Shown: piece by piece, positions 14,096 through 22,318 of the stretch | Layout: every line of letters starts with the position of its first letter | How positions within the stretch are numbered: the stretch's first letter is position 1 | Source: CAYWGR01 sp964458015 | GTDB taxonomy: Bacteria; Planctomycetota; Planctomycetia; Pirellulales; Thermoguttaceae | Assembly (NCBI GenBank): GCA_964458015.1 | Contig: CAYWGR010000071.1 | Span: 1 to 25,838, forward strand | DNA: 25,838 bases | Reading direction: 5' to 3' | Program-made: the position numbers and the translations under genes | The notes under the pieces: generated by a model | The model's database searches: none | What the model was told of the DNA's origin: nothing | Seen by the model: only the letters and a program-made list of their open reading frames with translations

Positions 14096-16051
14096 CTATT
14101 TGCCGGGTTGAGTAACTTGGACGATAAAATCGAACCATTCACCATAGCGATGGGTATCCATAGTCGTGTCGAAGGCAACCAGCTTAACGCCATGTTTTGC
14201 TTGCAAATCGGCCTTCAATTGCAATGCTACCCGAATAATGGAAGCAGCGGGTATTTCTCCCTCAAGAACCTTCGGCTCCGCCGTAATTCCCTCGGGGCAA
14301 TGGAGAGCAACGCGATACGACCGAGGCCGATCCAGAAAATTCCGCAAACAGACAATAGTCTTGGCCTCATGACCTGGCGCAATCTCAACCCGATATGGTT
14401 CCGCTCGAACCCAGTAGGGGTCGAACATGTACCGATAATCCGCCTCGTCGCTTAAATCCTTGTAAAGGCCGCGGATCGTTAACGCCCAATTACGATAACG
14501 CTCGATCAAATCCTTGGGCCGATCCATGACGAACGAATGCCCGCCCATGAGCAAATCCGGCTGCAATTTTTGCAGGTAGTCTGCGCCATAAAGATAGCCT
14601 TCCTCCAAGATCGCACTGTTGCGCGCCACGAGGGCTTCATGGCCGTCTTGCTCGGGATCGGCGGGGTTTGCAAATATGTTATCGCCCGTGAAAGCGACCC
14701 GCCGGCCATCGATCATTCCTTGAATGCAGCAGCCGAACTCCGTTTGGCCGGGCATCCAATCAACCGTCAATTCGTAGCCTTCCCAGGTAAACTTTTCTCC
14801 CGATTGGAAGGATCGGTCGATCGAGACCGTATCGAAACCGGCGCCGTAGGCCGTGATCGGTGCAACATAGGGATACCGCATGGGATGCTCGAATTGTTCG
14901 GCAATGCGGTCCAGAGTCCAGATTTTCGCTCCCCATTTTTCCCGTATGTGGGGCGCTTGCACGATGTGATCGCCGTGCATGTGGGTGATCAAGACGGCGT
15001 CGATGCCTTTCAGGCCGAGACGCTTTTGCATTTGCACCAGAGTGGCGTCAAGTTTTGCGGCATCAACGCATCCGCAATCGACCATCAGGGCCCGGCCGCT
15101 GTCGGCTAAAAACAAGGTAAAATTTCCCCAATACGGCTCTTTGAACTTAAATAGATGCTTGGTGGTTTGCCAAAGATGCGGCACCGTGCTTGGCTGTGAC
15201 ACAGTATCTTGATCGGCGATGTCAAACGTGGATATCTTATAACCGCGCAGATACCGCCGAGCAAGGATTCGCAGTTTTTGCTGGTAGGCATGAAGTTCGG
15301 TCCTGGCCTTTGGCACCAGGGCCCCATGCGATGGAAGCAATAACACAGGCTCGAAGTTCTCCAGCAAAGCCACTGATCCGATCAATGCGTATAATCCCGA
15401 GGCAAAACCGTAATCCCATTCCGTGTCGAACCAATTGTGCATTCGGCCGCCCGATAGCATGACATCGCCGCTGAAAATGAACCAACCGCGTTCTGTTTTA
15501 ATTGCATAGGACATGCTGCCTGAACTGTTGCCCGGCGTATCAAGGCACCAAAACTCGCGGCCATGCCAAGTGAACGTATCCGTGACATTGAAAGTCCGAT
15601 GAACGGTCAATGGCTCAACAGGAGGTCGTGCATAGCGACTGCCGTAAACCGTAAACTGGTCGCCCAGTGATGGTTTCCATTTACAGAAGTCGGCGGGAGG
15701 TTCGAACAAAGCCCGCTCTTTTTCAGGCACGCCAATCTGAGGTTTCCAGGCTGATAATTTAGGATGACCTTGGCATTGTTCCCGATGGTGATGCGTGAAC
15801 AGAACCCACTCAACCTTCTTAATGCCCAACTCGCCCAAATGATCCAAGACGCTTCCGTCACCCAGGTCGATAAGCATCGCGGCGTCGCCGTCGCGCAATA
15901 TGTAGACATTGCACGTGTCGTTCCATTGAAACAGATCGAGACCGGAAACCGCCTGAAGGGACTGGAACTTCGGCACTTCCGCATAAAGGCCGGCAACCAA
16001 GGTTAAAACGAGTGCAAATGACCATACGGCCATAAGGAACCGTTTGTGCAT
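14096..16051 (-). CDS. secreted tandem metallo-beta-lactamase-fold protein
   Basis: A 651-residue exported protein with a signal peptide (1 to about 24, cleavage after LYA). Two MBL-fold domains lie in tandem. The first (about 35-260) has THHHREQ (86-92) in place of THxHxDH, TPGNS (172-176) in place of TPGHS, an intact Asp196 and His242. It therefore lacks the second-zinc Asp/His pair and a bridging His, and is probably a poor or inactive metal site. The second (about 295-520) has intact THMHGDH (356-362), Asp457 and His505, with Gln436 where a His is usual. A C-terminal beta domain (about 550-651) resembles a NEW3/Ig-like module. The ATG is preceded by AAGGAG 8 bases upstream. The substrate is unknown; a lactonase- or phosphodiesterase-type hydrolase is possible. 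Confidence 0.75.
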   Translation of the reverse strand: MHKRFLMAVWSFALVLTLVAGLYAEVPKFQSLQAVSGLDLFQWNDTCNVYILRDGDAAMLIDLGDGSVLDHLGELGIKKVEWVLFTHHHREQCQGHPKLSAWKPQIGVPEKERALFEPPADFCKWKPSLGDQFTVYGSRYARPPVEPLTVHRTFNVTDTFTWHGREFWCLDTPGNSSGSMSYAIKTERGWFIFSGDVMLSGGRMHNWFDTEWDYGFASGLYALIGSVALLENFEPVLLLPSHGALVPKARTELHAYQQKLRILARRYLRGYKISTFDIADQDTVSQPSTVPHLWQTTKHLFKFKEPYWGNFTLFLADSGRALMVDCGCVDAAKLDATLVQMQKRLGLKGIDAVLITHMHGDHIVQAPHIREKWGAKIWTLDRIAEQFEHPMRYPYVAPITAYGAGFDTVSIDRSFQSGEKFTWEGYELTVDWMPGQTEFGCCIQGMIDGRRVAFTGDNIFANPADPEQDGHEALVARNSAILEEGYLYGADYLQKLQPDLLMGGHSFVMDRPKDLIERYRNWALTIRGLYKDLSDEADYRYMFDPYWVRAEPYRVEIAPGHEAKTIVCLRNFLDRPRSYRVALHCPEGITAEPKVLEGEIPAASIIRVALQLKADLQAKHGVKLVAFDTTMDTHRYGEWFDFIVQVTQPGK

Positions 16052-16143
16052 CGTTACTGCTCCTTCATGTAAGGATTATTGGAAAGCGATCGATCCTTTT
16101 AGCTGGGAAAGTACCATTTCCGGAACGCTGTTTAGTGTTTAAT

Positions 16144-16171
16144 GAAGCTCCCAAGCCGGAGGTTGAAAGCC
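16144..16171. repeat. short interspersed repeat copy (degenerate)
   Basis: GAAGCTCCCAAGCCGGAGGT (16144-16163) and the bases after it form a degenerate version of the palindromic repeat found intact at 23802-23825 (CCCAAGC + GGAG core). It lies in the 160-base gap between galE and the MBL gene. On the minus strand it would read QPPAWEL, the telltale peptide of such repeats when they are translated by chance. Confidence 0.5.
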
Positions 16172-16211
16172 AGAATGTGTGCCTTTCGGGCATGGGATTG
16201 AAGGAAGCGAT

Positions 16212-17201
16212 CTACCCTTCATACCCCCGGGGATGATTTTTGAACCATTGCCATGCCGTGGAGACGATCTCGTCGATCTCGGTGTAGCGAGCCGACCAAC
16301 CCAATTCGCGGCCGATTTTTTCCGCATTAGCAAACAACACTGCCGGATCGCCGGGCCGGCGAAGGCCATATTCCACGGGGAAATCGACGCCTGTCACACG
16401 CTTGGCCGACTCGATTACCTCGCGGACCGAATAGCCGCGACCGATGCCCAGATTGTAGAACCGCATGTCGCCTGGCTTTAATGCCTGCATCGCCGTGATG
16501 TGGGCCGCGCAAAGATCCTCGACATGCACGTAGTCACGGATGCAGGTGCCGTCGGGCGTGGGATAGTCAGTGCCGAACACGGTTACCTTGGGAAGAAGGC
16601 CGAGCGCTGTCAGCAACAGCACGGGGATCAGGTGCGTTTCCGGAGTGTGGTCTTCGCCGAGTGATCCGTCGGCTGCCGCTCCCGCTACGTTGAAATAGCG
16701 CAGGGCCGTGAACGAAAATGTGCGATCCGAGGCGGCGTAGTCGCGTAGAATGCGCTCGACGCACCATTTCGACCAGCCGTAAGGATTGACAGGTTCCTGT
16801 CGCATCGTTTCGACGATCGGCGTCGTTTCGGGCTCGCCATAGGTGGCGCAGGTGGAACTGAACACAAGCCGCTTCACGCCGGATGCCTTCATCGCTTTCA
16901 ATAGGCTGACCGTTCCGGCCGTGTTGTTGTCGTAATAAGCTAAGGGTTCGGTCACGGACTCGCCGACATAGGCCAATGCGGCGAAGTGCATCACGCAGTC
17001 GATCGCGTGGTCGGTCATCGCTTTGGTCAACAGCGGCGTATCGGCCAGATCGATTTCGTGAAAAGTGGCGCGGCGATCCACGGCTTGGCCGTGTCCGCGG
17101 TAAAGATTATCAACGGCCACAACGCCGTGCCCTGCTTCGACCAGTTGTTTTACAGCATGAGAACCGATGTAGCCGGCTCCGCCCGCGACTAAGACATTCA
17201 T
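16212..17201 (-). CDS. galE: UDP-glucose 4-epimerase
   Basis: A 329-residue extended SDR that interconverts UDP-glucose and UDP-galactose using bound NAD+. The NAD motif GGAGYIGSH (7-15) is followed by the conserved DNLYRGH, then VMHFAALAYVGESV (70-83). The catalytic SST (115-117) and Tyr141-x3-Lys145 (YGWSK) are present, as are ALRYFNVAGA and GTCIRDYVHVEDL, the last a GalE signature. ATG 17201 is chosen over an in-frame upstream start at 17231 because it begins right at the Rossmann strand (MNVLVAGGAG) and has GGAGG 6 bases upstream. It supplies sugar nucleotides for envelope or exopolysaccharide synthesis, or feeds galactose into metabolism. It is divergent from the rfbD-like gene across a gap of about 265 bases that probably holds both promoters. 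Confidence 0.93.
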   Translation of the reverse strand: MNVLVAGGAGYIGSHAVKQLVEAGHGVVAVDNLYRGHGQAVDRRATFHEIDLADTPLLTKAMTDHAIDCVMHFAALAYVGESVTEPLAYYDNNTAGTVSLLKAMKASGVKRLVFSSTCATYGEPETTPIVETMRQEPVNPYGWSKWCVERILRDYAASDRTFSFTALRYFNVAGAAADGSLGEDHTPETHLIPVLLLTALGLLPKVTVFGTDYPTPDGTCIRDYVHVEDLCAAHITAMQALKPGDMRFYNLGIGRGYSVREVIESAKRVTGVDFPVEYGLRRPGDPAVLFANAEKIGRELGWSARYTEIDEIVSTAWQWFKNHPRGYEG

Positions 17202-17465
17202 AAAAAACCTCCAAAAATCCATTGTCAGCAACCCATCATTTCAACGCATGGGCCGGTGGCTTGTCAACCCCGCGCCAGCCGTGTTCTTGTCGGAAAAGGC
17301 GGCAGCGGCTATAGTTATTGTCAGCCGGTCGGATCACCAGGTCCTTAACTTGCACCATACATGACAACAACCGGGAGCGAATAACGCGGGGAAAACGATG
17401 CCTTGCAAACTCCGAAGGCTGATATCCCGGATCTTTACTTTTGCCCATTTACGACCTTTTTAACC

Positions 17466-18338
17466 ATGAAAATTGCCGTCACCGGTGCTTATGGTCAGTT
17501 GGGAGGCGAGTTGTGCCGCCAGCTTGGCGATGCGGCTATTCCCCTGGATATTGATACGCTTGATCTTACGGATGAAACAGCGACCGTCGCTCGGATAACG
17601 GCATTGCAACCCTCGGCTGTAATCAACTGCGCCGCCTATACGCAGGTCGATAAGGCGGAAAGCGACCAGGAGCGATGCCGAGCCGTTAATGTTTCGGCCG
17701 TTGCCAATTTGGTCCGTGCGTGTGGAATACTCGATTGCCCCTTAGTGCAAATCAGTACCGACTACGTTTTCGGGGCAGCTTGCACTGTACCTCGGCCCTG
17801 GCGCGAAAATGATCCGCCGACCCCGCAAGGCGTCTATGCAAGAACGAAACTCGATAGCGAAGAGGCTGCCGCGCGTCATGCCAAACATCTGATCATTCGC
17901 ACCTGCGGATTGTATGCCCGGCCCGCGGACGCCAAGGCCGTGAATTTCGTCCGCACCATGCTTCGGCTTGGCGCTGAACGGCCCGAACTGCGAATCGTCG
18001 CCGATCAACATTGCACGCCAACCTATGTTCCACATCTGGCCAGGGCCATTCTATTTCTGCTGGGCGCGGCGGACGGTCGCCCCGCGCCCTGGGGGACATA
18101 CCATGTGACGAATGCCGGCGAAACCACTTGGAATGAATTCGCCGCCGAGATATTTCACTTGGCGGGGATGCAAGTCGCGATCCGCGCCATCACCACGGTC
18201 GAATACGGCACGCCGGCCGCCAGACCGTCGTACAGCGTGCTCGATACGACGGCCTACAAACGGCTCGGCGGTCCGCCCATGCCCTCTTGGAAGTCGGCCC
18301 TGGCCGAATACTTCGCTGAGTGGAGAGAAATGTCGTAA
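17466..18338 (+). CDS. rfbD: dTDP-4-dehydrorhamnose reductase-like (RmlD family)
   Basis: A 290-residue extended SDR. GAYGQLGGEL (7-16) is the RmlD NADPH-binding motif, followed by VINCAAYTQVDKAE (52-65), QISTDYVF (95-102) and YARTK (124-128) with the catalytic Tyr/Lys. All match RmlD, which reduces dTDP-4-keto-L-rhamnose to dTDP-L-rhamnose. The insert CTVPRPWRENDPPTPQGVYARTK fits the family-typical 'Y.E.D...P...YG.sK' block. ATG 17466 is preferred to an in-frame TTG at 17403 because it begins the Rossmann strand. rmlA, rmlB and rmlC are not in the window, so the gene is orphaned from the usual operon and could act on another 4-keto sugar nucleotide. It is 47 bases upstream of the PTR1-like SDR gene. 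Confidence 0.85.
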   Translation: MKIAVTGAYGQLGGELCRQLGDAAIPLDIDTLDLTDETATVARITALQPSAVINCAAYTQVDKAESDQERCRAVNVSAVANLVRACGILDCPLVQISTDYVFGAACTVPRPWRENDPPTPQGVYARTKLDSEEAAARHAKHLIIRTCGLYARPADAKAVNFVRTMLRLGAERPELRIVADQHCTPTYVPHLARAILFLLGAADGRPAPWGTYHVTNAGETTWNEFAAEIFHLAGMQVAIRAITTVEYGTPAARPSYSVLDTTAYKRLGGPPMPSWKSALAEYFAEWREMS

Positions 18339-18385
18339 TCGCTGTTATTGCTAATCCTTAATCCCTATTTAATACATGGCCACCC

Positions 18386-19132
18386 ATGCCCAAAGTTGCA
18401 CTGATCACCGGTAGTGGAAAACGTCGAATCGGCAATGTCATTGCTCGGGCATTGGCCGAACGAGGTTATGATATCGCCTTGCATTATCGAACCTCGGCCG
18501 AGGAAGCCGATGCGACCGTTCAGGAGTTAAAGACGCTGGGCGTTCGCGCAACGGCATTTCAGGCCGATGTGTCAGAGCCGAGTGACGTTGACCGCATGTT
18601 TCAGAAAACGCTCACGAGCTTCGGCCGGCTCGACGTTTTGGTGACGGCCGCGGCGGTTTGGGAGCAAAAAATACTGGAAGATGTTACGGCCGAGGACGTG
18701 CGCCGTCAGTTCGACATCAACACTCTTGGCACGTTTTTATGTTGCCAACGGGCGGGATTGACGATGGCTGCCCAGCCGGAAGGCGGCGTTATCATTACGA
18801 TCGGCGATTGGGCCGCCGCGCGGCCCTATCCGAACTACGCGGCGTATTTTGCAAGCAAGGGGGCGATTCCCACGATTACCCGCTCCTTGGCCGTCGAGTT
18901 GGCGCAACGAAATCGGGCGATTCGCGTGAATTGCATCTTGCCAGGCCCCGTCATGCTGCCCGAAAATCTATCAGAGCATGAAGTCAAAGGCGTAGTGGCC
19001 GGCACCTTGTTGAAGCGGTTGGGCCGGCCCGAGAATATTGCGCAGGCGGTCCTATTTCTGGTCGAAAACGATTATGTCACGGGCATCTGCTTACCGGTAG
19101 ACGGCGGCCGGACCATAGCCGGTGGGCCGTAA
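18386..19132 (+). CDS. SDR family reductase, PTR1/FolM-like
   Basis: A 248-residue short-chain reductase. The cofactor motif TGSGKRRIG (8-16) and LHYRTSAEEA are characteristic of pteridine reductase-like SDRs, where a basic residue next to the glycine motif favours NADPH. The active site has Asp141 (IGDW) where most SDRs have Ser, with Tyr154-x3-Lys158. The 13-residue Asp-Tyr spacing equals that of Leishmania PTR1 (Asp181-Tyr194-Lys198). The usual NNAG motif is degenerate (TAAA, 87-90). These features suggest a pterin/folate or related reductase rather than a sugar dehydrogenase. It is probably co-transcribed with the rfbD-like gene. Its stop is only 9 bases from the end of the convergent transporter gene. 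Confidence 0.78.
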   Translation: MPKVALITGSGKRRIGNVIARALAERGYDIALHYRTSAEEADATVQELKTLGVRATAFQADVSEPSDVDRMFQKTLTSFGRLDVLVTAAAVWEQKILEDVTAEDVRRQFDINTLGTFLCCQRAGLTMAAQPEGGVIITIGDWAAARPYPNYAAYFASKGAIPTITRSLAVELAQRNRAIRVNCILPGPVMLPENLSEHEVKGVVAGTLLKRLGRPENIAQAVLFLVENDYVTGICLPVDGGRTIAGGP

Positions 19133-19141
19133 CAATCGCGA

Positions 19142-20536
19142 CTATGATTTCGTCCACGAGTCGGCGATTTCTTCGAGAGTTTTGCCCTTCGTTTCGGGCA
19201 GCAACGTTAGGCCGAACACCAAGGCCGCCACGCAAACGGCGCTCGACAACCAAAATGCGCCGGCAATCGAACCGATCGTGCGTTCTGAAAATTCCGCAAT
19301 GATTGGAAAGAAATAGGATGCCAGGAAGCCGACTACCCAGATGAACGTCGTTGTGACGGCCACCGCCCGGGCTCGGATGCGCGTGGGAAAAATCTCCGAC
19401 ATCATCAGCCAAGGCAACGGCCCCAAGGCGAACGAGTGCGGAATGGCGCAAAGGCAAACACCAATCAAGACGCTATAGCCCGTGATATTCCAATGAAATA
19501 CGAGGCCAATGAACAAATTCGCTCCGATCATGATGGCCGAGCTGATGACCCAAAGCGGCCGGCGACCAAACCGGTCCACTAATCCACAGGCCACTAAAGT
19601 CATAATGCCCATGAAGCCGTAGGCCAACATGAATTGGAAAATGGCGGTCGTTCGCGACAGGCCGCCGATCTCGAATAGCCGTGTTAAATAACCTGCCATG
19701 GCGCTCCAGCCCGTGTAGTTGTTGAACAGCGCCAGGCAAAGCCCCACGATAAGCGCCAGACGAAGCCCCGGTGCAAAGAGTTCGGAGAAGGAGCCTTCCT
19801 CGGCCGCCAACGACTTGTTGATCTGCGACATTTCCACTTCGGCAAATGTCGGACCGTCGATCCGCGTGAAAATGGCCTTGGCTTCGTCGATGCGTCCGCA
19901 TTCGGCCAGCCAACGCGGGCTTTCGGGCAAGAGACATAACAACACGCCGAAAATGGCCACGAAAACCACTTCCGAGCCGAACATCCAACGCCAGCAGACC
20001 GTATCGGAGAGCCAGCCGGCCAACCACCACGCCACGGCCGCAGCCATTACCGATCCGACGACAATCGCCAGTTGGTACATAAAACCTAGCCCGCCGCGCC
20101 ATCGGGCGGGTGCAAGTTCGTTGGTGTACATCGGCGAGGCGATGGAGCATAACCCGACGCCGACTCCGCCCACGATCCTGAAAATATTGAACGTAATCAT
20201 GTCGTTCGGGACTGCGGTCAGAATCGAACCGATGCCCAACAGAAGACACGCTGCAATCAATGTTGTGCGACGACCGAAGCGATCGCACAACCACGCGCCA
20301 AGGAACGGTCCTAAGACGCAGCCGATCGTGGCGCTGGCTGTTGTGAAACCGAACATCCACTCACCCAGATGAAACTGTTCCTTCAGGTAGACGTTGGCTC
20401 CGCCCATGATCGCCAAGTCGTAGCCGAACAAAAAACCGCCCACGGCCGCGACAAACGCAATCAGAAAGGCATACAGACGGCCGCTTACGCGATACTCGGC
20501 GTTTGGGGAATCGGCTTGCTTGGTAGGGATCGCCAT
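19142..20536 (-). CDS. MFS sugar porter (SP family) transporter
   Basis: A 464-residue inner-membrane transporter with about 12 hydrophobic helices. It has the sugar-porter signatures: GGFLFGYDLAIMGGA in helix 1, DRFGRR after helix 2, R-x-GGxGVG-type helix 4, PESPRWL at the end of helix 6, a second DRFGRR in the C-terminal half, and PETKGKTLEEI at the end. Members are proton symporters for pentoses, hexoses and polyols such as XylE and IolT. It lies downstream of the FAH-hydrolase gene on the same strand, separated by 148 bases with a strong hairpin, so it may have its own promoter. The context suggests it imports the sugar or sugar acid degraded by the neighbouring enzymes. The substrate is not predictable from sequence. 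Confidence 0.9.
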   Translation of the reverse strand: MAIPTKQADSPNAEYRVSGRLYAFLIAFVAAVGGFLFGYDLAIMGGANVYLKEQFHLGEWMFGFTTASATIGCVLGPFLGAWLCDRFGRRTTLIAACLLLGIGSILTAVPNDMITFNIFRIVGGVGVGLCSIASPMYTNELAPARWRGGLGFMYQLAIVVGSVMAAAVAWWLAGWLSDTVCWRWMFGSEVVFVAIFGVLLCLLPESPRWLAECGRIDEAKAIFTRIDGPTFAEVEMSQINKSLAAEEGSFSELFAPGLRLALIVGLCLALFNNYTGWSAMAGYLTRLFEIGGLSRTTAIFQFMLAYGFMGIMTLVACGLVDRFGRRPLWVISSAIMIGANLFIGLVFHWNITGYSVLIGVCLCAIPHSFALGPLPWLMMSEIFPTRIRARAVAVTTTFIWVVGFLASYFFPIIAEFSERTIGSIAGAFWLSSAVCVAALVFGLTLLPETKGKTLEEIADSWTKS

Positions 20537-20601
20537 AGCAGGTGTCTTTCATCCGAGGGCTATAATGGAGGATAGATAATGCTGCAATCTGTTGCAATAT
20601 T

Positions 20602-20640
20602 TTGTAATAGCCGGGAGCTAACACCTCCCGGCTATTACAA
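20602..20640. terminator. 16-bp perfect-stem hairpin after the FAH-hydrolase gene
   Basis: TTGTAATAGCCGGGAG (20602-20617) is the exact reverse complement of 20625-20640, with a seven-base loop CTAACAC. It lies 45 bases after the stop of the minus-strand FAH gene. The GC-rich core CCGGGAG with outer A/T pairs fits a transcript end, but no clean T-run follows on either strand, so a role in RNA processing or as a DNA operator is possible too. Confidence 0.6.
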
Positions 20641-20684
20641 CGGCCAATAGAAAATTTACATCCATCGCTTTGGAACGAAGCTCT

Positions 20685-21491
20685 TTACAGCGGTTCTTCA
20701 ACGACCGGATTGGTCAGCGTGCCGATTTTCTCAATCGTCACGTTGCAAACATCGCCGGCCACGAGCCAGCGCGGCGGCTTCTGGGCAAAGCCGACGCCGT
20801 GCGGCGTGCCTGTCAAAATGACCGTGCCCGGCAACAGCGTCGTGCTGCCGCTCAAGAATGCAATCAGGGCAGGAACGTCGAAAATCATGTCGTTTGTGTT
20901 CCAGTCCTGCATCACCTGGCCGTTCACATCGAATTTAATCGCCAAGGCGTTCGGGTTGGGAATCTCGTCGGTCGTGACCAAGCACGGCCCCATCGGAGCG
21001 AAGGTGTCGAACGTTTTGCCGCGGCACCATTGGCTCCCACCCCATTTGCTTTGCCAATCGCGGGCGCTCACGTCGTTCGCACATGTGTAGCCGAGCACAT
21101 ACTTCAACGCTTCATCTGGTGAAACATTTTTGCATCGCTTGCCGATCACAATGGCCAACTCGCATTCGTAATCCACTTCGTTGCTCCGCAATTGGCGAGG
21201 CAATTCGATCGGATCGCCCGGATTTTGTAGGGCGGCGGTCGATTTCATGAAGACCACAGGATATTCGGGGATCGGGCACTTGCTTTCGACCGCGTGATGG
21301 CGATAGTTCAAGCCGATGCAGATGATGTTGCTAGGCACGATTGGAGCCAATCGCTTGGCGACATCGGCCTTCTTATCGGTTACGGAATAGCTGCCAAGAA
21401 TGTCGCCAGAAATCTCCAAAGCCGAGCCGTCGGCTTGGAGTGCAGCGTATTTCTCTTGTTTTTGGGAGTCGAGATAGCGAATGATTTTCAT
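20685..21491 (-). CDS. fumarylacetoacetate hydrolase (FAH) family hydrolase
   Basis: A 268-residue member of the FAH superfamily. The metal-binding set is intact: Glu109 and Glu111 in DYECEL and Asp140 in CANDVSARD. The lid region has IGLNYRHHA (59-67), and GSQWCRGKTFDTFAPMGP and LTGTPHGVGF are also family signatures. Enzymes of this size cleave C-C bonds in 2,4-diketo acids. Well-known sugar-linked relatives hydrolyse 2,4-diketo-3-deoxy-L-rhamnonate or -L-fuconate to pyruvate and lactate. An SDR gene lies 47 bases upstream on the same strand, the partner expected in that route, and a sugar porter gene lies downstream. It could instead be a 5-carboxymethyl-2-hydroxymuconate-type hydrolase, but no aromatic-catabolism genes are nearby. 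Confidence 0.88.
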   Translation of the reverse strand: MKIIRYLDSQKQEKYAALQADGSALEISGDILGSYSVTDKKADVAKRLAPIVPSNIICIGLNYRHHAVESKCPIPEYPVVFMKSTAALQNPGDPIELPRQLRSNEVDYECELAIVIGKRCKNVSPDEALKYVLGYTCANDVSARDWQSKWGGSQWCRGKTFDTFAPMGPCLVTTDEIPNPNALAIKFDVNGQVMQDWNTNDMIFDVPALIAFLSGSTTLLPGTVILTGTPHGVGFAQKPPRWLVAGDVCNVTIEKIGTLTNPVVEEPL

Positions 21492-21538
21492 CTCAGTTCA
21501 GTCCTTAGATCCTTGTGTGAAGAAAGTATGTTGCTTCA

Positions 21539-22315
21539 TTAAAACTCGCGCGCATAGCCGGCCGTCCAACCGCCATCGACCGTCAGCATGTGGCCGTTGG
21601 TATAGGAATTGTCGGGATCGGACAAGAACAATACGGCCACTGCGATTTCGGCGGCGGTGCCGGGTCTTCCCAACGGCACGTGATCCAAGAGCTTTTGGAC
21701 CGAGTCCTTGAACTGCCCGTCGGATCCGTAGAACAACTGTTTGGTGCCTTCGGTCAAAATTGAGCCGGGGGCGATGCCGTTGACCAAGATGCCTTTCGGA
21801 GCAAGTTCCAAGGCCATCGCCTTCGTCAGATTGACGACGCCCGCCTTGGCGGCCGCGAATGCACATTGCAGCCGAAGCGGCACGAGTCCGACGATCGAAG
21901 CAATGTTGATAATTCGGCCCGAATGCTGTTCACGCATCACGCGGGCAGCCGCTTGGCTTACCTCGAATAAGCCGGTCAGATCCACGGCGATCAGTCGATC
22001 CCATTCCTCGCGGGGAAAATCTTCGATCGTAACGCGGTGCTTCATCGTGTTGATGCCTGCGTTGTTCACGAGGATATCGAGGCGACCGAATTCTTTAACG
22101 ATGCGTTCAATGCCTGCATCGATCTCGTCGCGTTTGGTCACGTCCATGTGTAAGGCCAGCGAGCCGGGCGATTTCGCGGCGGCCGGGCCGGCGTCGATGC
22201 AGTCGGCATACACGACCTTGGAACCGTTGGCTGCCAACTGATCGGCGATTGCTTCGCCAATACCCCGGGCAGCGCCGGTCACTAAACTTACTTTTCCGGA
22301 GAGATCAACACGCAT
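21539..22315 (-). CDS. SDR family oxidoreductase with Phe for the catalytic Tyr
   Basis: A 258-residue classical SDR: TGAARGIG (13-20), NNAG (84-87) and Ser140 in NIAS are all present. The usual Tyr-x3-Lys is FAAAK, with Phe153 and Lys157, in the segment LRLQCAFAAAKAGVVN. The codon is TTC (minus strand, 21857-21859), so this is not a reading ambiguity. The C-terminus DGGWTAGYAREF is well conserved in dehydrogenases of sugar-acid pathways. By context (FAH hydrolase next door) the family role would be oxidation of a 3-deoxy-sugar acid to the 2,4-diketo form, but the Phe argues for altered chemistry. The ATG has AAGGAG 8 bases upstream, located inside the last codons of the dihydrolipoamide dehydrogenase-like gene 3 bases away, so the genes are coupled. 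Confidence 0.88.
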   Translation of the reverse strand: MRVDLSGKVSLVTGAARGIGEAIADQLAANGSKVVYADCIDAGPAAAKSPGSLALHMDVTKRDEIDAGIERIVKEFGRLDILVNNAGINTMKHRVTIEDFPREEWDRLIAVDLTGLFEVSQAAARVMREQHSGRIINIASIVGLVPLRLQCAFAAAKAGVVNLTKAMALELAPKGILVNGIAPGSILTEGTKQLFYGSDGQFKDSVQKLLDHVPLGRPGTAAEIAVAVLFLSDPDNSYTNGHMLTVDGGWTAGYAREF

Positions 22316-22318
22316 GGG

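Noticed and set aside
19473..20360. Minus-strand open frame of 295 codons inside the transporter gene
   Set aside because: It is an alternate frame of the MFS gene with an Arg/His-rich, non-globular composition; the MFS frame has clear helices and signatures.
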